From Frigoribacterium sp. Leaf8 (GTDB lineage: Bacteria; Actinomycetota; Actinomycetes; Actinomycetales; Microbacteriaceae): a stretch of DNA of 64,000 nucleotides. Both the position numbers and the translations under genes were made by a program. The stretch is taken from positions 1,259,709 through 1,323,708 of the forward strand of contig NZ_LMKB01000005.1 of assembly GCF_001421165.1 (NCBI RefSeq). The letters run 5' to 3'. Below the pieces are notes generated by a model that did not search any database, was not told where the DNA came from, and saw nothing but the letters and a program-made list of their open reading frames with translations. Shown here in pieces: positions 35,610 to 43,150 of the stretch (the first letter of the stretch is position 1; each line of letters begins with the position of its first letter).

Positions 35610-36415
35610 GGGGCGTTCCGTTCGGTGTCGGGTGCCGTCAGGGCACCGGGTGGTGTGGTGGCAGGTCGGTCGAGTCGGTCGAGTCGGTCGAGTCGGTCGA
35701 CGATCCGTCGCCAGAGGGGCAGGGCGAGGGCGACGACCGAGCAGCCGAGCACCACCGACGCGATCGTGTCGGTGGGGTAGTGCACGCCGATCCAGACGCG
35801 GGAGGCCGCCACCAGGACGACGCCGAGCGCGGCCACGACGGCGACCGGCTGCCACCCCCGCCGTCCGTTCCGTCCTCTCACGACGAGCACGATCGCCAGG
35901 GCGAGGCCGGTCGCCAGCGCGGTGTGGCCGCTGGGGAACGAGAACGAGTGCGGTTCGACCAGCAGGGGGTCGACGAGGAGGCGCGGGTCGGGTCGGTCGC
36001 GTCCGACGACCAGCTTGACGGTCTCGGCCGCAGCCCACGGCAGCACCGAGACGCCGACGACGGTCAGCGCCTCCGCTGCCCGCCGGGTCGTCACCCCCAC
36101 GGCGACGGCCAACAGCAGGACGAGCGCCACCCCGAGCTGCGGCCCGAGCAGCCGGTCGATCAGCAGCGCCGCCCCGTCGAGCAGGGGCGAGTGCATCCGG
36201 CCGACGCGCTCGACGACGTCGAGGTCGGCCGCCCCCACTCCCCCGGCGCCCGACGTGATGAGCAGACCTCCCAGGACGACCGCCACGACGCCCGCCCCAC
36301 CCGCCGCCGCGATCCCGACGTCGCGGCGGACCGGCCGACGGTCGGGACGAGGGTCAGGAGGCGCGGGTCGTCCACCCCGGGACGTCACCGGGGGCCTTCC
36401 GTCGAGTGCGGTCAT
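35606..36415 (-). CDS. PAP2-family phosphatase
   Basis: A 269-aa membrane phosphatase with about six helices. The three catalytic motifs are KLVVGRDRPDPR, FPSGHTALA and SRVWIGVHYPTD. Such enzymes dephosphorylate undecaprenyl pyrophosphate or phosphatidic-acid-type lipids. The C-terminus has a DRLDRLDRL run from the 9-nt repeat at 35666-35701. Start: ATG at 36415; earlier in-frame codons lie in the intergenic hairpin. First gene of the four-gene operon. Confidence 0.88.
   Translation of the reverse strand: MTALDGRPPVTSRGGRPAPPDPRPDRRPVRRDVGIAAAGGAGVVAVVLGGLLITSGAGGVGAADLDVVERVGRMHSPLLDGAALLIDRLLGPQLGVALVLLLAVAVGVTTRRAAEALTVVGVSVLPWAAAETVKLVVGRDRPDPRLLVDPLLVEPHSFSFPSGHTALATGLALAIVLVVRGRNGRRGWQPVAVVAALGVVLVAASRVWIGVHYPTDTIASVVLGCSVVALALPLWRRIVDRLDRLDRLDRPATTPPGALTAPDTERNAP
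35666..35701. repeat. 9-bp tandem repeat in pap2
   Basis: Four near-perfect copies of TCGGTCGAG, encoding Asp-Arg-Leu repeats after the last membrane helix. In-frame and potentially variable in copy number. Confidence 0.85.
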
Positions 36416-36437
36416 GGTCCGAGGGTCGCCGCATCCC

Positions 36438-36511
36438 TCCCAGAAACCGCCCAGCGGCGGGTTCGAGCCGACCCGCGCCTCCTCGATCGGGCGTCTGGGC
36501 GGTTTCTGGGA
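36438..36511. other. 17-bp long-loop palindrome in a divergent promoter region
   Basis: TCCCAGAAACCGCCCAG (36438-36454) pairs perfectly with 36495-36511; the 40-nt loop contains CGCGCCTCC. It lies between the divergent starts of pap2 and the DUF347 gene, ending 23 nt before the latter's ATG, so it is not an ordinary terminator. It may form a leader structure or belong to the dispersed palindromes. Confidence 0.6.
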
Positions 36512-36534
36512 CAGACCCCGCGAGGGTCTCCTCC

Positions 36535-37338
36535 ATGACGACACGAGCCGAACGCACCGAGCCGGCGATCCGCCGACCCGCGTCGCTGCTGAACAAGGTC
36601 CCCGAGGTCACCACGGCCTTCTGGGTGGTCAAGGTGCTCTGCACCACGGTGGGCGAGACGTTCGCCGACTTCCTGAACGACGGTCTCGGCCTCGGCCTCA
36701 CGGTCACCAGCGTGGTCATGACGGCGCTGCTCGTCGTCGCGCTCGTGCTGCAGGTGCGGAGGCGGCGGTACGTGCCCTGGGTCTACTGGCTCACGGTGGT
36801 GCTCATCAGCGTCGTGGGGACGCTGCTGACCGACACCCTGACCGACTCGCTCGGGGTGAGCCTCTGGACCTCGACCATCGTCTTCTCCGTCGCGCTCGCC
36901 GTGCTGTTCGGCGTCTGGTACTCGGTCGAGCGGACGCTGTCGGTGCACGACATCACGACTCGTCGCCGGGAAGGCTTCTACTGGGCGACCATCCTGGTCA
37001 CCTTCGCGCTCGGAACCGCCGTCGGCGACCTCCTGGGCGAGCAGCTCGCCCTCGGGTACCTGCCGTCGGTGTTCGTCTTCGCGGGGGTCATCGCCCTCGT
37101 CGCCCTGGCCCACCGTTTCCTCGGCCTCGGCGCGGTCGTCGCCTTCTGGTCGGCCTACGTGCTCACCCGGCCGTTGGGCGCGTCCCTCGGCGACCTCCTC
37201 TCGCAAGACCGGTCCGACGGAGGACTCGGGCTGGGTCCGACGGCGACGAGCCTCGTCTTCCTCGTGGCGATCGCCGGGGTGGTGGGAGCGATGACCGTGT
37301 CGGCCCGGCGCGAGGTCTCGACCGCACGCCACGCCTGA
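36535..37338 (+). CDS. DUF347/COG4705-type membrane protein
   Basis: A 267-aa membrane protein with about eight helices and internal repeats. NKVPEVTTAFWVVKVLCTTVGETFADFLNDGLGLGL is the family hallmark; FYWATILVTFALGTAVGDLLGEQLALGY and FWSAYVLTRPLGASLGDLL are the related repeats with G-x-GD/E-x2-D/L motifs. Function unknown. It is transcribed away from the pap2 operon; the next gene follows after 47 nt. Confidence 0.85.
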   Translation: MTTRAERTEPAIRRPASLLNKVPEVTTAFWVVKVLCTTVGETFADFLNDGLGLGLTVTSVVMTALLVVALVLQVRRRRYVPWVYWLTVVLISVVGTLLTDTLTDSLGVSLWTSTIVFSVALAVLFGVWYSVERTLSVHDITTRRREGFYWATILVTFALGTAVGDLLGEQLALGYLPSVFVFAGVIALVALAHRFLGLGAVVAFWSAYVLTRPLGASLGDLLSQDRSDGGLGLGPTATSLVFLVAIAGVVGAMTVSARREVSTARHA

Positions 37339-37385
37339 CCCCTCACCTACCCCACCCGCACCGACCCGACCAGAAGAGAGACGCC

Positions 37386-37883
37386 ATGGACTGGCAACTG
37401 AACGGACTCCCCCTCCACCCGCTGATCGTTCACCTCGTCACGGTCGCCTTCCCGACGGCCTCGCTGCTGATCGTGGCCGGTGCCGTGTCGTCGCGGCTGC
37501 GCCGACGACTGGGCGTCATCACACCGCTCGTCGCCCTCCTGTCGCTCGTCGCGGTGCCACTCGCGACATCGTCGGGCGAATCGCTCGAGGCGAGGGTCGG
37601 GCACAGCGCCCTGCTCGAGGCGCACACGCAGCTCGGCGACACGCTGTTGCCTTGGGCGATCGCGGTGTTCGTCGCCGCCGTGGCGCAGTGGGCGTGGCAG
37701 CACTACGTGCTGACCCCGGACGCCAAGCGACCGCATCCCACCCTGAAGAAGGGCACGCGCACGATCGTCGGGGTCGCGCTCACCGTGGCGGTCGCCGTCG
37801 CCGCGATCGGCGGCATCGTCACGACGGTGCGCATCGGCGATTCGGGCGCGAAGGCGGTCTGGTCGGATTCGAGCGAGGGCTGA
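37386..37883 (+). CDS. DUF2231 membrane protein
   Basis: A 165-aa protein with four hydrophobic segments. LNGLPLHPLIVHLVTVAFPTASLL matches the DUF2231 opening (LHP-x-IVH), followed by HSALLEAHTQLGDTLLPWA. The conserved His residues suggest heme or redox membrane association in the family, unproven. It is followed 1 nt later by a rhodanese gene. Confidence 0.85.
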   Translation: MDWQLNGLPLHPLIVHLVTVAFPTASLLIVAGAVSSRLRRRLGVITPLVALLSLVAVPLATSSGESLEARVGHSALLEAHTQLGDTLLPWAIAVFVAAVAQWAWQHYVLTPDAKRPHPTLKKGTRTIVGVALTVAVAVAAIGGIVTTVRIGDSGAKAVWSDSSEG

Positions 37884-37884
37884 G

Positions 37885-38184
37885 ATGGAGCAGATCACCG
37901 TCGACCGGTTGGCCGCCCTCACGACACCGCTGGTGATCGATGTGAGAGCCGCCGACCGCTTCGCCGAGGGCCACGTCCCCGGGGCGCTCAACCTCCACCC
38001 CTCGCAACTGGCGGATCGACTCGACGAGATGCCGCACGAGACCGCCGTCTACCTGATCTGCCAGAGCGGCGCACGGAGCGCCCGGGCGGCCGAGGCCCTG
38101 TCAGCTCGAGGGATCACCGACGTCGACGTGATCGGCGGCACCGCGGCCTGGGTCGCGGCAGGGCTGCCGCTCGTTCAGTCCTGA
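37885..38184 (+). CDS. Single-domain rhodanese
   Basis: A 99-aa sulfurtransferase domain: VIDVRAADRFAEGHVPGALNL, YLICQSGARSARAAEAL and GGTAAWVAAGLPL. The active-site Cys is in CQSGARS, whose loop matches persulfide- or thiosulfate-handling rhodaneses. Its 3' end overlaps the convergent CDF gene by 10 nt. Confidence 0.9.
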   Translation: MEQITVDRLAALTTPLVIDVRAADRFAEGHVPGALNLHPSQLADRLDEMPHETAVYLICQSGARSARAAEALSARGITDVDVIGGTAAWVAAGLPLVQS

Positions 38185-39269
38185 GGGGCGAGCCGGGCGA
38201 CCGGCGCCGGGGTGATCGTGAAGGCGTCGAGGTTCGGGAGCGCACCGCGGACGCGCAGGCCCGCTTGGTCGGCGATCCGCAACGCGTCGATCAGGTCGTG
38301 CGTGTCGACCTGGACGGTCGCCGACCCCGTCAGCCGGTGGCCGATCCACCGCAGGCGGAGGTCGCGCACGGCGACGACCCCCTCGGTGTGTTCGAGTGCG
38401 TGCTCGGCCCGGTCGAGCAGGTCGGGGTCGACGGCGTCCATCAGGCGGGCCCCGACGGACTTCATGGTGCCCCACAGCAGGACCATGATCGACACAGCGA
38501 TCAGCAGGCCGATGATCGGGTCCGCGAGGGGGAAGCCGAGCAGCACCCCGACGGCGCCCAGCACGACCGACAGCGATGTGAACCCGTCGAGACGAGCGTG
38601 CACCCCGTCTGCCACCAGGGCGGCCGAGCCGATCCGGCGACCGACTCGGATGCGGTAGATCGCGACCACCTCGTTGCCGGCGAAACCGACGAGGCCGGCC
38701 AGGACGAGCAACCAGGGCGCCTGGACGGGCTGCGGGTGGACGAGACGGTCGATCGCCTCCCACCCGGCGACCACGGCCGAGAGGGCCACGACGATGACGA
38801 TGAACAGACCGGCGAGGTCCTCGGCGCGTCCGAAGCCGAAGGTGTGACGGCGGGTGGCGACCCGCCGGCCGAGGACGAACGCGATCCAGAGAGGCACCGC
38901 TGTCAGCGCGTCGGCGAAGTTGTGGATCGTGTCGGCCAGCAGGGCGACCGACCCGGTGGCCACGACGAGGACGGCCTGCACCACCGTCGTCGCGAGCAGG
39001 ACGAACAAGCTGATCTTGACCGCCCGGACACCCGCCGTCGACGCCTCGAGGGCGTCGTCGACGGAATCGGCGGAGTCGTGCGTGTGCGGGACGAACAGGT
39101 CGTAGAGCCAGGCCTTCACCCGGCCGTTCGGGTGCCCGTGCTCGTACCCGGGCTCGTGCCCGTGCCCGTGCCCGCGCCCGCGCCCGTACCCGTGCTCGTG
39201 CTCGTGCTCGTGCTCGCGGTCGCGGTCGCGGTCGCGGTCGTGGTCGTGGTCGTGCCCGTACCCGACCAC
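38175..39269 (-). CDS. CDF-family metal efflux transporter (DmeF/CdfX-like)
   Basis: A 364-aa cation diffusion facilitator with six helices. The N-terminal 50 residues are a His/Asp/Arg/Glu/Gly repeat tract (HDHDHD, HEHEHEHG, HGHGHEPG) encoded by 6-nt repeats. VALLADTIHNFADALTAVP carries the D-x3-D metal site in TM2, and LVADGVHARLDGFTSLSVV the matching TM5 site. The 1-nt gap to the KmtR-like gene implies co-transcription, suggesting Ni/Co (or Zn) export. Confidence 0.85.
   Translation of the reverse strand: MVGYGHDHDHDRDRDRDREHEHEHEHGYGRGRGHGHGHEPGYEHGHPNGRVKAWLYDLFVPHTHDSADSVDDALEASTAGVRAVKISLFVLLATTVVQAVLVVATGSVALLADTIHNFADALTAVPLWIAFVLGRRVATRRHTFGFGRAEDLAGLFIVIVVALSAVVAGWEAIDRLVHPQPVQAPWLLVLAGLVGFAGNEVVAIYRIRVGRRIGSAALVADGVHARLDGFTSLSVVLGAVGVLLGFPLADPIIGLLIAVSIMVLLWGTMKSVGARLMDAVDPDLLDRAEHALEHTEGVVAVRDLRLRWIGHRLTGSATVQVDTHDLIDALRIADQAGLRVRGALPNLDAFTITPAPVARLAPQD
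39121..39258. repeat. Hexanucleotide repeats in the CDF His-rich N-terminus
   Basis: Runs of GTGCTC, GGTCGC, GGTCGT and GTGCCC units encode the metal-binding tail. Prone to slippage, in-frame in steps of two residues. Confidence 0.8.
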
Positions 39270-39270
39270 C

Positions 39271-39624
39271 TCACTGCCCCCCTGCGTGGTGCGGTGCGTT
39301 GCCGACGACGTGCTCTGCCTGCCTCACGGCGTCGCTGACGAGCGCGGACGCGTGCTCGTCGGTCAGACGGTAGAAGGCGGTCGTCCCCTCACGGCGCGGC
39401 TGCACCATGCGGGCGAGGCGAAGCTTGGCCAGGTGTTGCGACACCGCCGCCGGGCTCTTGTCGACGATGTCGGCGAGGTGGTTCACCGACAGCTCTTCGG
39501 CGTTCCGAAGCGCCAGGATGATGCGGATGCGGGTCGCGTCGGCGAGCATCGAGAACACCTCGACGGCGAGTTCGACGTACTCGGAATCCGGGTCGAGTCC
39601 GCAAACCTTCTTATCTACGTGCAT
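39271..39624 (-). CDS. kmtR: ArsR-family metal sensor, KmtR-like
   Basis: A 117-aa repressor. VEVFSMLADATRIRIILAL and LSVNHLADIVDKSPAAVSQHLAKLRLARMVQPRREGTTAFYRLTDEH form the winged helix. The C-terminal pattern EH...AVRQAEH...PHH reproduces the His/Glu ligands reported for mycobacterial KmtR (Ni/Co). It precedes a CDF exporter. A dyad overlaps its start codon, indicating autoregulation. The gene name rests on remembered similarity, not on a search. Confidence 0.75.
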   Translation of the reverse strand: MHVDKKVCGLDPDSEYVELAVEVFSMLADATRIRIILALRNAEELSVNHLADIVDKSPAAVSQHLAKLRLARMVQPRREGTTAFYRLTDEHASALVSDAVRQAEHVVGNAPHHAGGQ

Positions 39625-39633
39625 GCGCAGATA
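39612..39633. promoter_or_regulatory. ArsR-type operator over the kmtR start
   Basis: TATCT-N12-AGATA with additional CG pairs inside forms a 22-bp imperfect dyad covering the ATG (39622-39624). It fits the AT-flanked inverted repeats bound by ArsR metal sensors. The mRNA would be nearly leaderless. Confidence 0.5.
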
Positions 39634-39677
39634 CTAGTACGACGTCGACCGGTTCCGTCGTCTGGCAGGATCTCCTG

Positions 39678-40274
39678 ATGCCCACCAAGCGGACCCCCCG
39701 CCGACCCGACGTCACGACCACCGAGATCGTGGGCGGCGCCGAGGCCGTCCACGTCTCGTTGCACGAGTACGACGAGCGCTGGCCTGCCGCGTTCGCCGAG
39801 CACCGACGCCGCATCGTCGAGGCCCTGGCGCCGTCGGGCATCGCCGTCGAGGTCGAGCACATCGGCTCGACGTCGGTGCCAGGCCTCGCGGCGAAGCCGA
39901 TCGTCGACGTCGTGGTCGCGGTGCCCGACATCACCGCGGAAGAGGACTACCTCGGCCCGTTGCTCGCCGCGGGCTACGAGCTGCGGGTGCGCGAGCCGGG
40001 GCACCGACTCGTGCGGACGCCGGAGCGCAGCGTCCACGTGCACGTCTACGAGCAGGGTGCCGACGCGATCGCCGGGTACCTGCTGCTGCGCGACCACCTG
40101 CGCACCGACGCCGCCGACCGCGAGCTGTACGCCGGCGTCAAGCGGGCCCTGCTCGACCGCCGCTGGGACGACATGAACGACTACGCCGACGCCAAGACCG
40201 AGGTCGTCACGGCCATCAACGCGCGGGCTCGCGCCGCCCGGGACGCAGCCGGCGAGGCAGCCCGCGAGGGCTGA
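39678..40274 (+). CDS. GrpB/UPF0157 family protein
   Basis: A 198-aa nucleotidyltransferase-fold protein. VSLHEYDERWPAAFAEHRRRI, VEHIGSTSVPGLAAKPIVDVVVAV and VHVHVYEQGAD are the family signatures; YADAKTEVVTAINARA lies in the C-terminal helix. Some members act in CoA or nucleotide metabolism; the role here is unknown. Divergent from kmtR with a 53-nt gap. Confidence 0.87.
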   Translation: MPTKRTPRRPDVTTTEIVGGAEAVHVSLHEYDERWPAAFAEHRRRIVEALAPSGIAVEVEHIGSTSVPGLAAKPIVDVVVAVPDITAEEDYLGPLLAAGYELRVREPGHRLVRTPERSVHVHVYEQGADAIAGYLLLRDHLRTDAADRELYAGVKRALLDRRWDDMNDYADAKTEVVTAINARARAARDAAGEAAREG

Positions 40275-40291
40275 CCCGGGCGGGCACGGCC

Positions 40292-41134
40292 TCAGCCGGC
40301 CGAGGTCGCCGCCATCGACTGCAGCCCGGTGACGCGCAGCAGGTCGAGTCGCGCCTCGTCGTCGGACCCCGGCGCGACCGTGTAGACGACGATCCTCAGG
40401 TCGCCGGGCGCGGTCAGCACGTCGCAGTCGATCGCGATCGGGCCGACCGGGGTGCCCGTCACCGTCTTGCGACTGGCCCGGTGCTCGGCGACCTTGGCCT
40501 CGGCCCAGCGGCGTGCGAACTCGGGCGACGTCTCGAGCAGGCGCGACACGAGGTGGCCGAGCGAGGGGTCCGACGGATAGCGCCCCACCGCCGCCCGCAG
40601 GTCGGCGGCGAGGTCGCTCGCGAAGTCCTCCTCGTGCCGGGCGTCGAACTCGGTGCCCTCGTGGCCCGACGTGAAGTGACGCCAGACGAGGTTGCGCTCG
40701 AGCCCGACCAGGCGCGACGGGTCGCCGTTCACCGCGGCCCAGAGGGGGTTCCAGAGCAGGATGTCGTGGGTCGCCGAGAAGACGGCCAGCGGCACGTCCC
40801 CGAGCCGGTCGACGATGCGCTGCACGCCGGGCCCCACGTGGCGCGGGACGATCCCGGCCGACGGAGGCGCGGCGCCGGCCGAGCGGTAGAGGTGGTCGCG
40901 TTCGTCGTCGCTCAGGCGCAGGGCGACCGCCAGGGCGCGGAGCATCTGCGGGGACGGGTTGGTCGCCCGACCCTGCTCGAGGCGGACGACGTAGTCGACG
41001 CTCACCCCGGCGAGCGCCGCCAGCTCTTCGCGGCGGAGACCCGTCGTGCGGCGCCCCGCCCCGGCCGGCAGCCCCACGTCGGCCGGGCCGACCCGGTCAC
41101 GCCACGACCGCAACACGTCCGCGAACTCGCTCAT
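40292..41134 (-). CDS. XRE-family regulator with MmyB-like ligand domain
   Basis: A 280-aa regulator. The HTH is LRREELAALAGVSVDYVVRLEQGRATNPS (about residues 35-63). The C-terminal MmyB-like domain includes HDILLWNPLWAAVNGDPSRLVGLERNLVWRHF. These proteins usually repress a neighbouring divergent oxidoreductase, here the SDR starting about 100 nt away. Start: ATG at 41134. Confidence 0.88.
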   Translation of the reverse strand: MSEFADVLRSWRDRVGPADVGLPAGAGRRTTGLRREELAALAGVSVDYVVRLEQGRATNPSPQMLRALAVALRLSDDERDHLYRSAGAAPPSAGIVPRHVGPGVQRIVDRLGDVPLAVFSATHDILLWNPLWAAVNGDPSRLVGLERNLVWRHFTSGHEGTEFDARHEEDFASDLAADLRAAVGRYPSDPSLGHLVSRLLETSPEFARRWAEAKVAEHRASRKTVTGTPVGPIAIDCDVLTAPGDLRIVVYTVAPGSDDEARLDLLRVTGLQSMAATSAG

Positions 41135-41236
41135 GCAGCCATCCTCCCCCGGCCCGCGCGCCCGAGGGTGGTACCGACAGTCCTCCCGTCGTGCGGGGCC
41201 TGGGTGCCGAGGCGGGGCCGGGCGCAGCATGGACCC

Positions 41237-41917
41237 ATGACCACCACACTCATCACCGGGGCCAACAAGAGCCTCGGACTCGAGACCGCCCGCCGCCTGA
41301 TCGAGGCGGGCCACACCGTGTACGCCGGCATGCGCGACCTCGACTCGGGCGACGCCGTCCGGGCCCTGGGCGCCCACGCCGTGCAGCTCGACGTCACCGA
41401 CCAGGCCGGCGTCGACGCGGCGCTCGCCTCCCTGCCCGAGCTCGACGTCCTCGTCAACAACGCGGGCGTCCTCGGGTCGTCGTTCGGCGTCGACGACCTC
41501 ACCCCCGAGACGATGCAGGAGGTGCTCGACGTCAACGTCGTCGGGCTCGTCCGCGTCACCCAGGCCGCGATGCCCCTGCTGCGCCGCTCCGACCGTCCCG
41601 TGATCGTCAACGTCGCGTCGGGCGTCGGCTGGCCGCGCTGGCTGAGCACCGAGGGCCACGACGAGTACCCCGTCGCCGCGGTGCCCTACGCGTCCTCGAA
41701 GGCGGCCGTGATCGCCCTGACCGTGCAGTACGCCAAGAACCTGCCGACCTTCCGCGTGAACGTCAGCGACCCCGGCTACACCGCCACCGACTTCAACGGG
41801 CACGGCGGCCACCAGACGGTGACCGAGGGCACGGACGCCACCGTCGCCCTCGCCCTGCTCGGGCCCGACGGCCCGACCGGCGAGTTCCACGACCGCCGGG
41901 GCCGCATCGACTACTGA
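41237..41917 (+). CDS. Short-chain dehydrogenase/reductase
   Basis: A 226-aa SDR: LITGANKSLGLETARRL (cofactor loop, with Lys in place of the more common Arg/Gly), LDVTDQAG, VNNAG, catalytic Ser in NVASGVG and YASSKAAVIALTV (Tyr-x3-Lys). It ends GEFHDRRGRIDY, short for a classical SDR (no typical GG-x2 tail). Divergent from the MmyB-type regulator, its likely controller. Confidence 0.87.
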   Translation: MTTTLITGANKSLGLETARRLIEAGHTVYAGMRDLDSGDAVRALGAHAVQLDVTDQAGVDAALASLPELDVLVNNAGVLGSSFGVDDLTPETMQEVLDVNVVGLVRVTQAAMPLLRRSDRPVIVNVASGVGWPRWLSTEGHDEYPVAAVPYASSKAAVIALTVQYAKNLPTFRVNVSDPGYTATDFNGHGGHQTVTEGTDATVALALLGPDGPTGEFHDRRGRIDY

Positions 41918-41925
41918 GCGGCGAC

Positions 41926-41974
41926 CGCAGGAGGCGCGGTGCGAGTCCTCGGGACCGGCACCGCGCCTCCTGCG
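41926..41974 (+). terminator. SDR terminator (conserved stem family)
   Basis: Perfect 17-bp stem 41926-41942/41958-41974 with an inner GTCC/GGAC stem. It includes AGGAGGCGCGGTGCGAG at 41928-41944, the arm shared with three other hairpins. Its right half (41945-41975) is repeated exactly at 43097-43127. Confidence 0.82.
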
Positions 41975-41975
41975 C
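41945..41975. repeat. 31-bp direct repeat, left copy
   Basis: GTCCTCGGGACCGGCACCGC continuing through CGCGCCTCCTGCGC; identical to 43097-43127. The two copies bracket the CDF-cmtR pair. Confidence 0.9.
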
Positions 41976-41993
41976 GTCCGGTGGGCCGGCCGT

Positions 41994-42677
41994 TCAGCAG
42001 CAGTCGCAGGCCTCGGCTTCGCGTTCGCCCGTGAGGGCCGAGACGGGTGTCGTGCAGGCCTCGCCGCGCCAGGCCTCGACCCCCTCACGGACGGCGAAGA
42101 CGACGATGACGAGTCCTGCGACGGGGTCCGCCCAGGTCCATCCGAAGGCGAGGTTGAGCACCAGGCCGAGCAGGACGGCGGCCGAGAGGTAGCTGCAGAT
42201 GAGGGTCTGCTTGGAGTCGGCGACGGCGGAGGCCGAGCCGAGCTCGGTGCCGGTTCGTCGCTCGACGAGGCTGAGGAACGGCATGACCGCCAGGCTGACG
42301 GCGGCCAGCACGATGCCGACCGGGGAGTGGTCGGGTTCGCGGGCGCCGGTCAGGGCGAGGACCGCGTCCACGCCGACGTAGGCGGCGAGACCGAGGAACG
42401 AGACGGCGATCACGCGGAGGGCGAGCCGTTCGCGCCTCTCGGGGTCGGGGGCCGCGAACTGCCAGGCGACCGCCGCGGCCGAGAGCACCTCGACGACGGA
42501 GTCGAGGCCGAAGCCGATCAACGCGGTCGAGGACGCGATCGTGCCCGCGGCGATCGCGACGATCGCCTCGACCACGTTGTAGCCGATCGTGATCGCCACG
42601 ACGAGACGGATGCGCCGCTGCAGCAGGAGGCGACGGGCCGGGGCGATCGGCGCGGGCGACAGTGCGGCGGAGGTCAT
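41994..42677 (-). CDS. CDF-like cation transporter, short form
   Basis: A 227-aa membrane protein with about six helices and no C-terminal cytoplasmic CDF domain. YNVVEAIVAIAAGTIASSTALIGFGLDSVVEVLSAAAVAW holds the D-x3-E metal-site-like motif in TM2 and SAVADSKQTLICSYLSAAVL the TM5 counterpart. It ends in Cys-rich CDCC. Its start overlaps the cmtR stop by 4 nt; the pairing suggests export of soft metals such as Cd or Pb (inference). Confidence 0.83.
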   Translation of the reverse strand: MTSAALSPAPIAPARRLLLQRRIRLVVAITIGYNVVEAIVAIAAGTIASSTALIGFGLDSVVEVLSAAAVAWQFAAPDPERRERLALRVIAVSFLGLAAYVGVDAVLALTGAREPDHSPVGIVLAAVSLAVMPFLSLVERRTGTELGSASAVADSKQTLICSYLSAAVLLGLVLNLAFGWTWADPVAGLVIVVFAVREGVEAWRGEACTTPVSALTGEREAEACDCC

Positions 42678-43027
42678 GCACCGCCCCCGCAGCAGAACGG
42701 CACGTCGCACGAGTCGTCCGGACACGGCAGACCGTCGTCGACCGCGAGGGCCACCTCGACGAGGGCGGTCAGTGCTCGGGTCAGGTGGACGTCGGCGATC
42801 TCGTACCGGGTGGATCGCCCCTCGGGGGCGGCCACGACGAGACCGCACCCGCGGAGGCATGCGAGGTGGTTCGACACGTTCGACCTGGTCAGGCCGAGTT
42901 CCGTCGCGAGGACGCCGGGGTAGCCGGGGCCCTCGAGCAGGGTCAGCAGGATGCGTGAGCGGGTCGGGTCGGCCATCGCCCGCCCCAGGCGGTTCATCAC
43001 GTCGACGCGGGACGAAAGGGTCAGCAT
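42674..43027 (-). CDS. cmtR: Cd/Pb-sensing ArsR-family repressor CmtR
   Basis: A 117-aa repressor. MNRLGRAMADPTRSRILLTLLEGPGYPGVLATELGLTRSNVSNHLACLRGCGLVV closely follows M. tuberculosis CmtR, including both Cys in ACLRGCG. Further Cys lie in the tail (PCPDDSCDVPFCCGG), supplying the third ligand. Start: ATG at 43027, inside an 18-bp dyad. It forms a two-gene unit with the downstream CDF gene. Confidence 0.87.
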   Translation of the reverse strand: MLTLSSRVDVMNRLGRAMADPTRSRILLTLLEGPGYPGVLATELGLTRSNVSNHLACLRGCGLVVAAPEGRSTRYEIADVHLTRALTALVEVALAVDDGLPCPDDSCDVPFCCGGGA

Positions 43028-43060
43028 GTGCTGACCATACAGCAACCGCTGACCGGTCAG
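43019..43060. promoter_or_regulatory. cmtR operators
   Basis: GGTCAGCA-TG-TGCTGACC (43019-43036) is a perfect 8-bp-arm dyad covering the cmtR start codon. CTGACCGGTCAG (43049-43060) is a perfect 12-bp palindrome just upstream. They share the half site (C)TGACC. On the minus strand TATGGT lies about 7 nt from the ATG, consistent with a leaderless transcript. Two dyads suggest tight autorepression. Confidence 0.6.
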
Positions 43061-43096
43061 GGCGCCCGGGGCACACGTCCATCCCCCGCGGGTCCG

Positions 43097-43127
43097 GTCC
43101 TCGGGACCGGCACCGCGCCTCCTGCGC
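43097..43127. repeat. 31-bp direct repeat, right copy
   Basis: Identical to 41945-41975. It contains CGCGCCTCC (43114-43122) but lacks the left hairpin arm present at the other copy. Confidence 0.9.
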
Positions 43128-43150
43128 ACGGAAGGACTAGACACGTCCTC

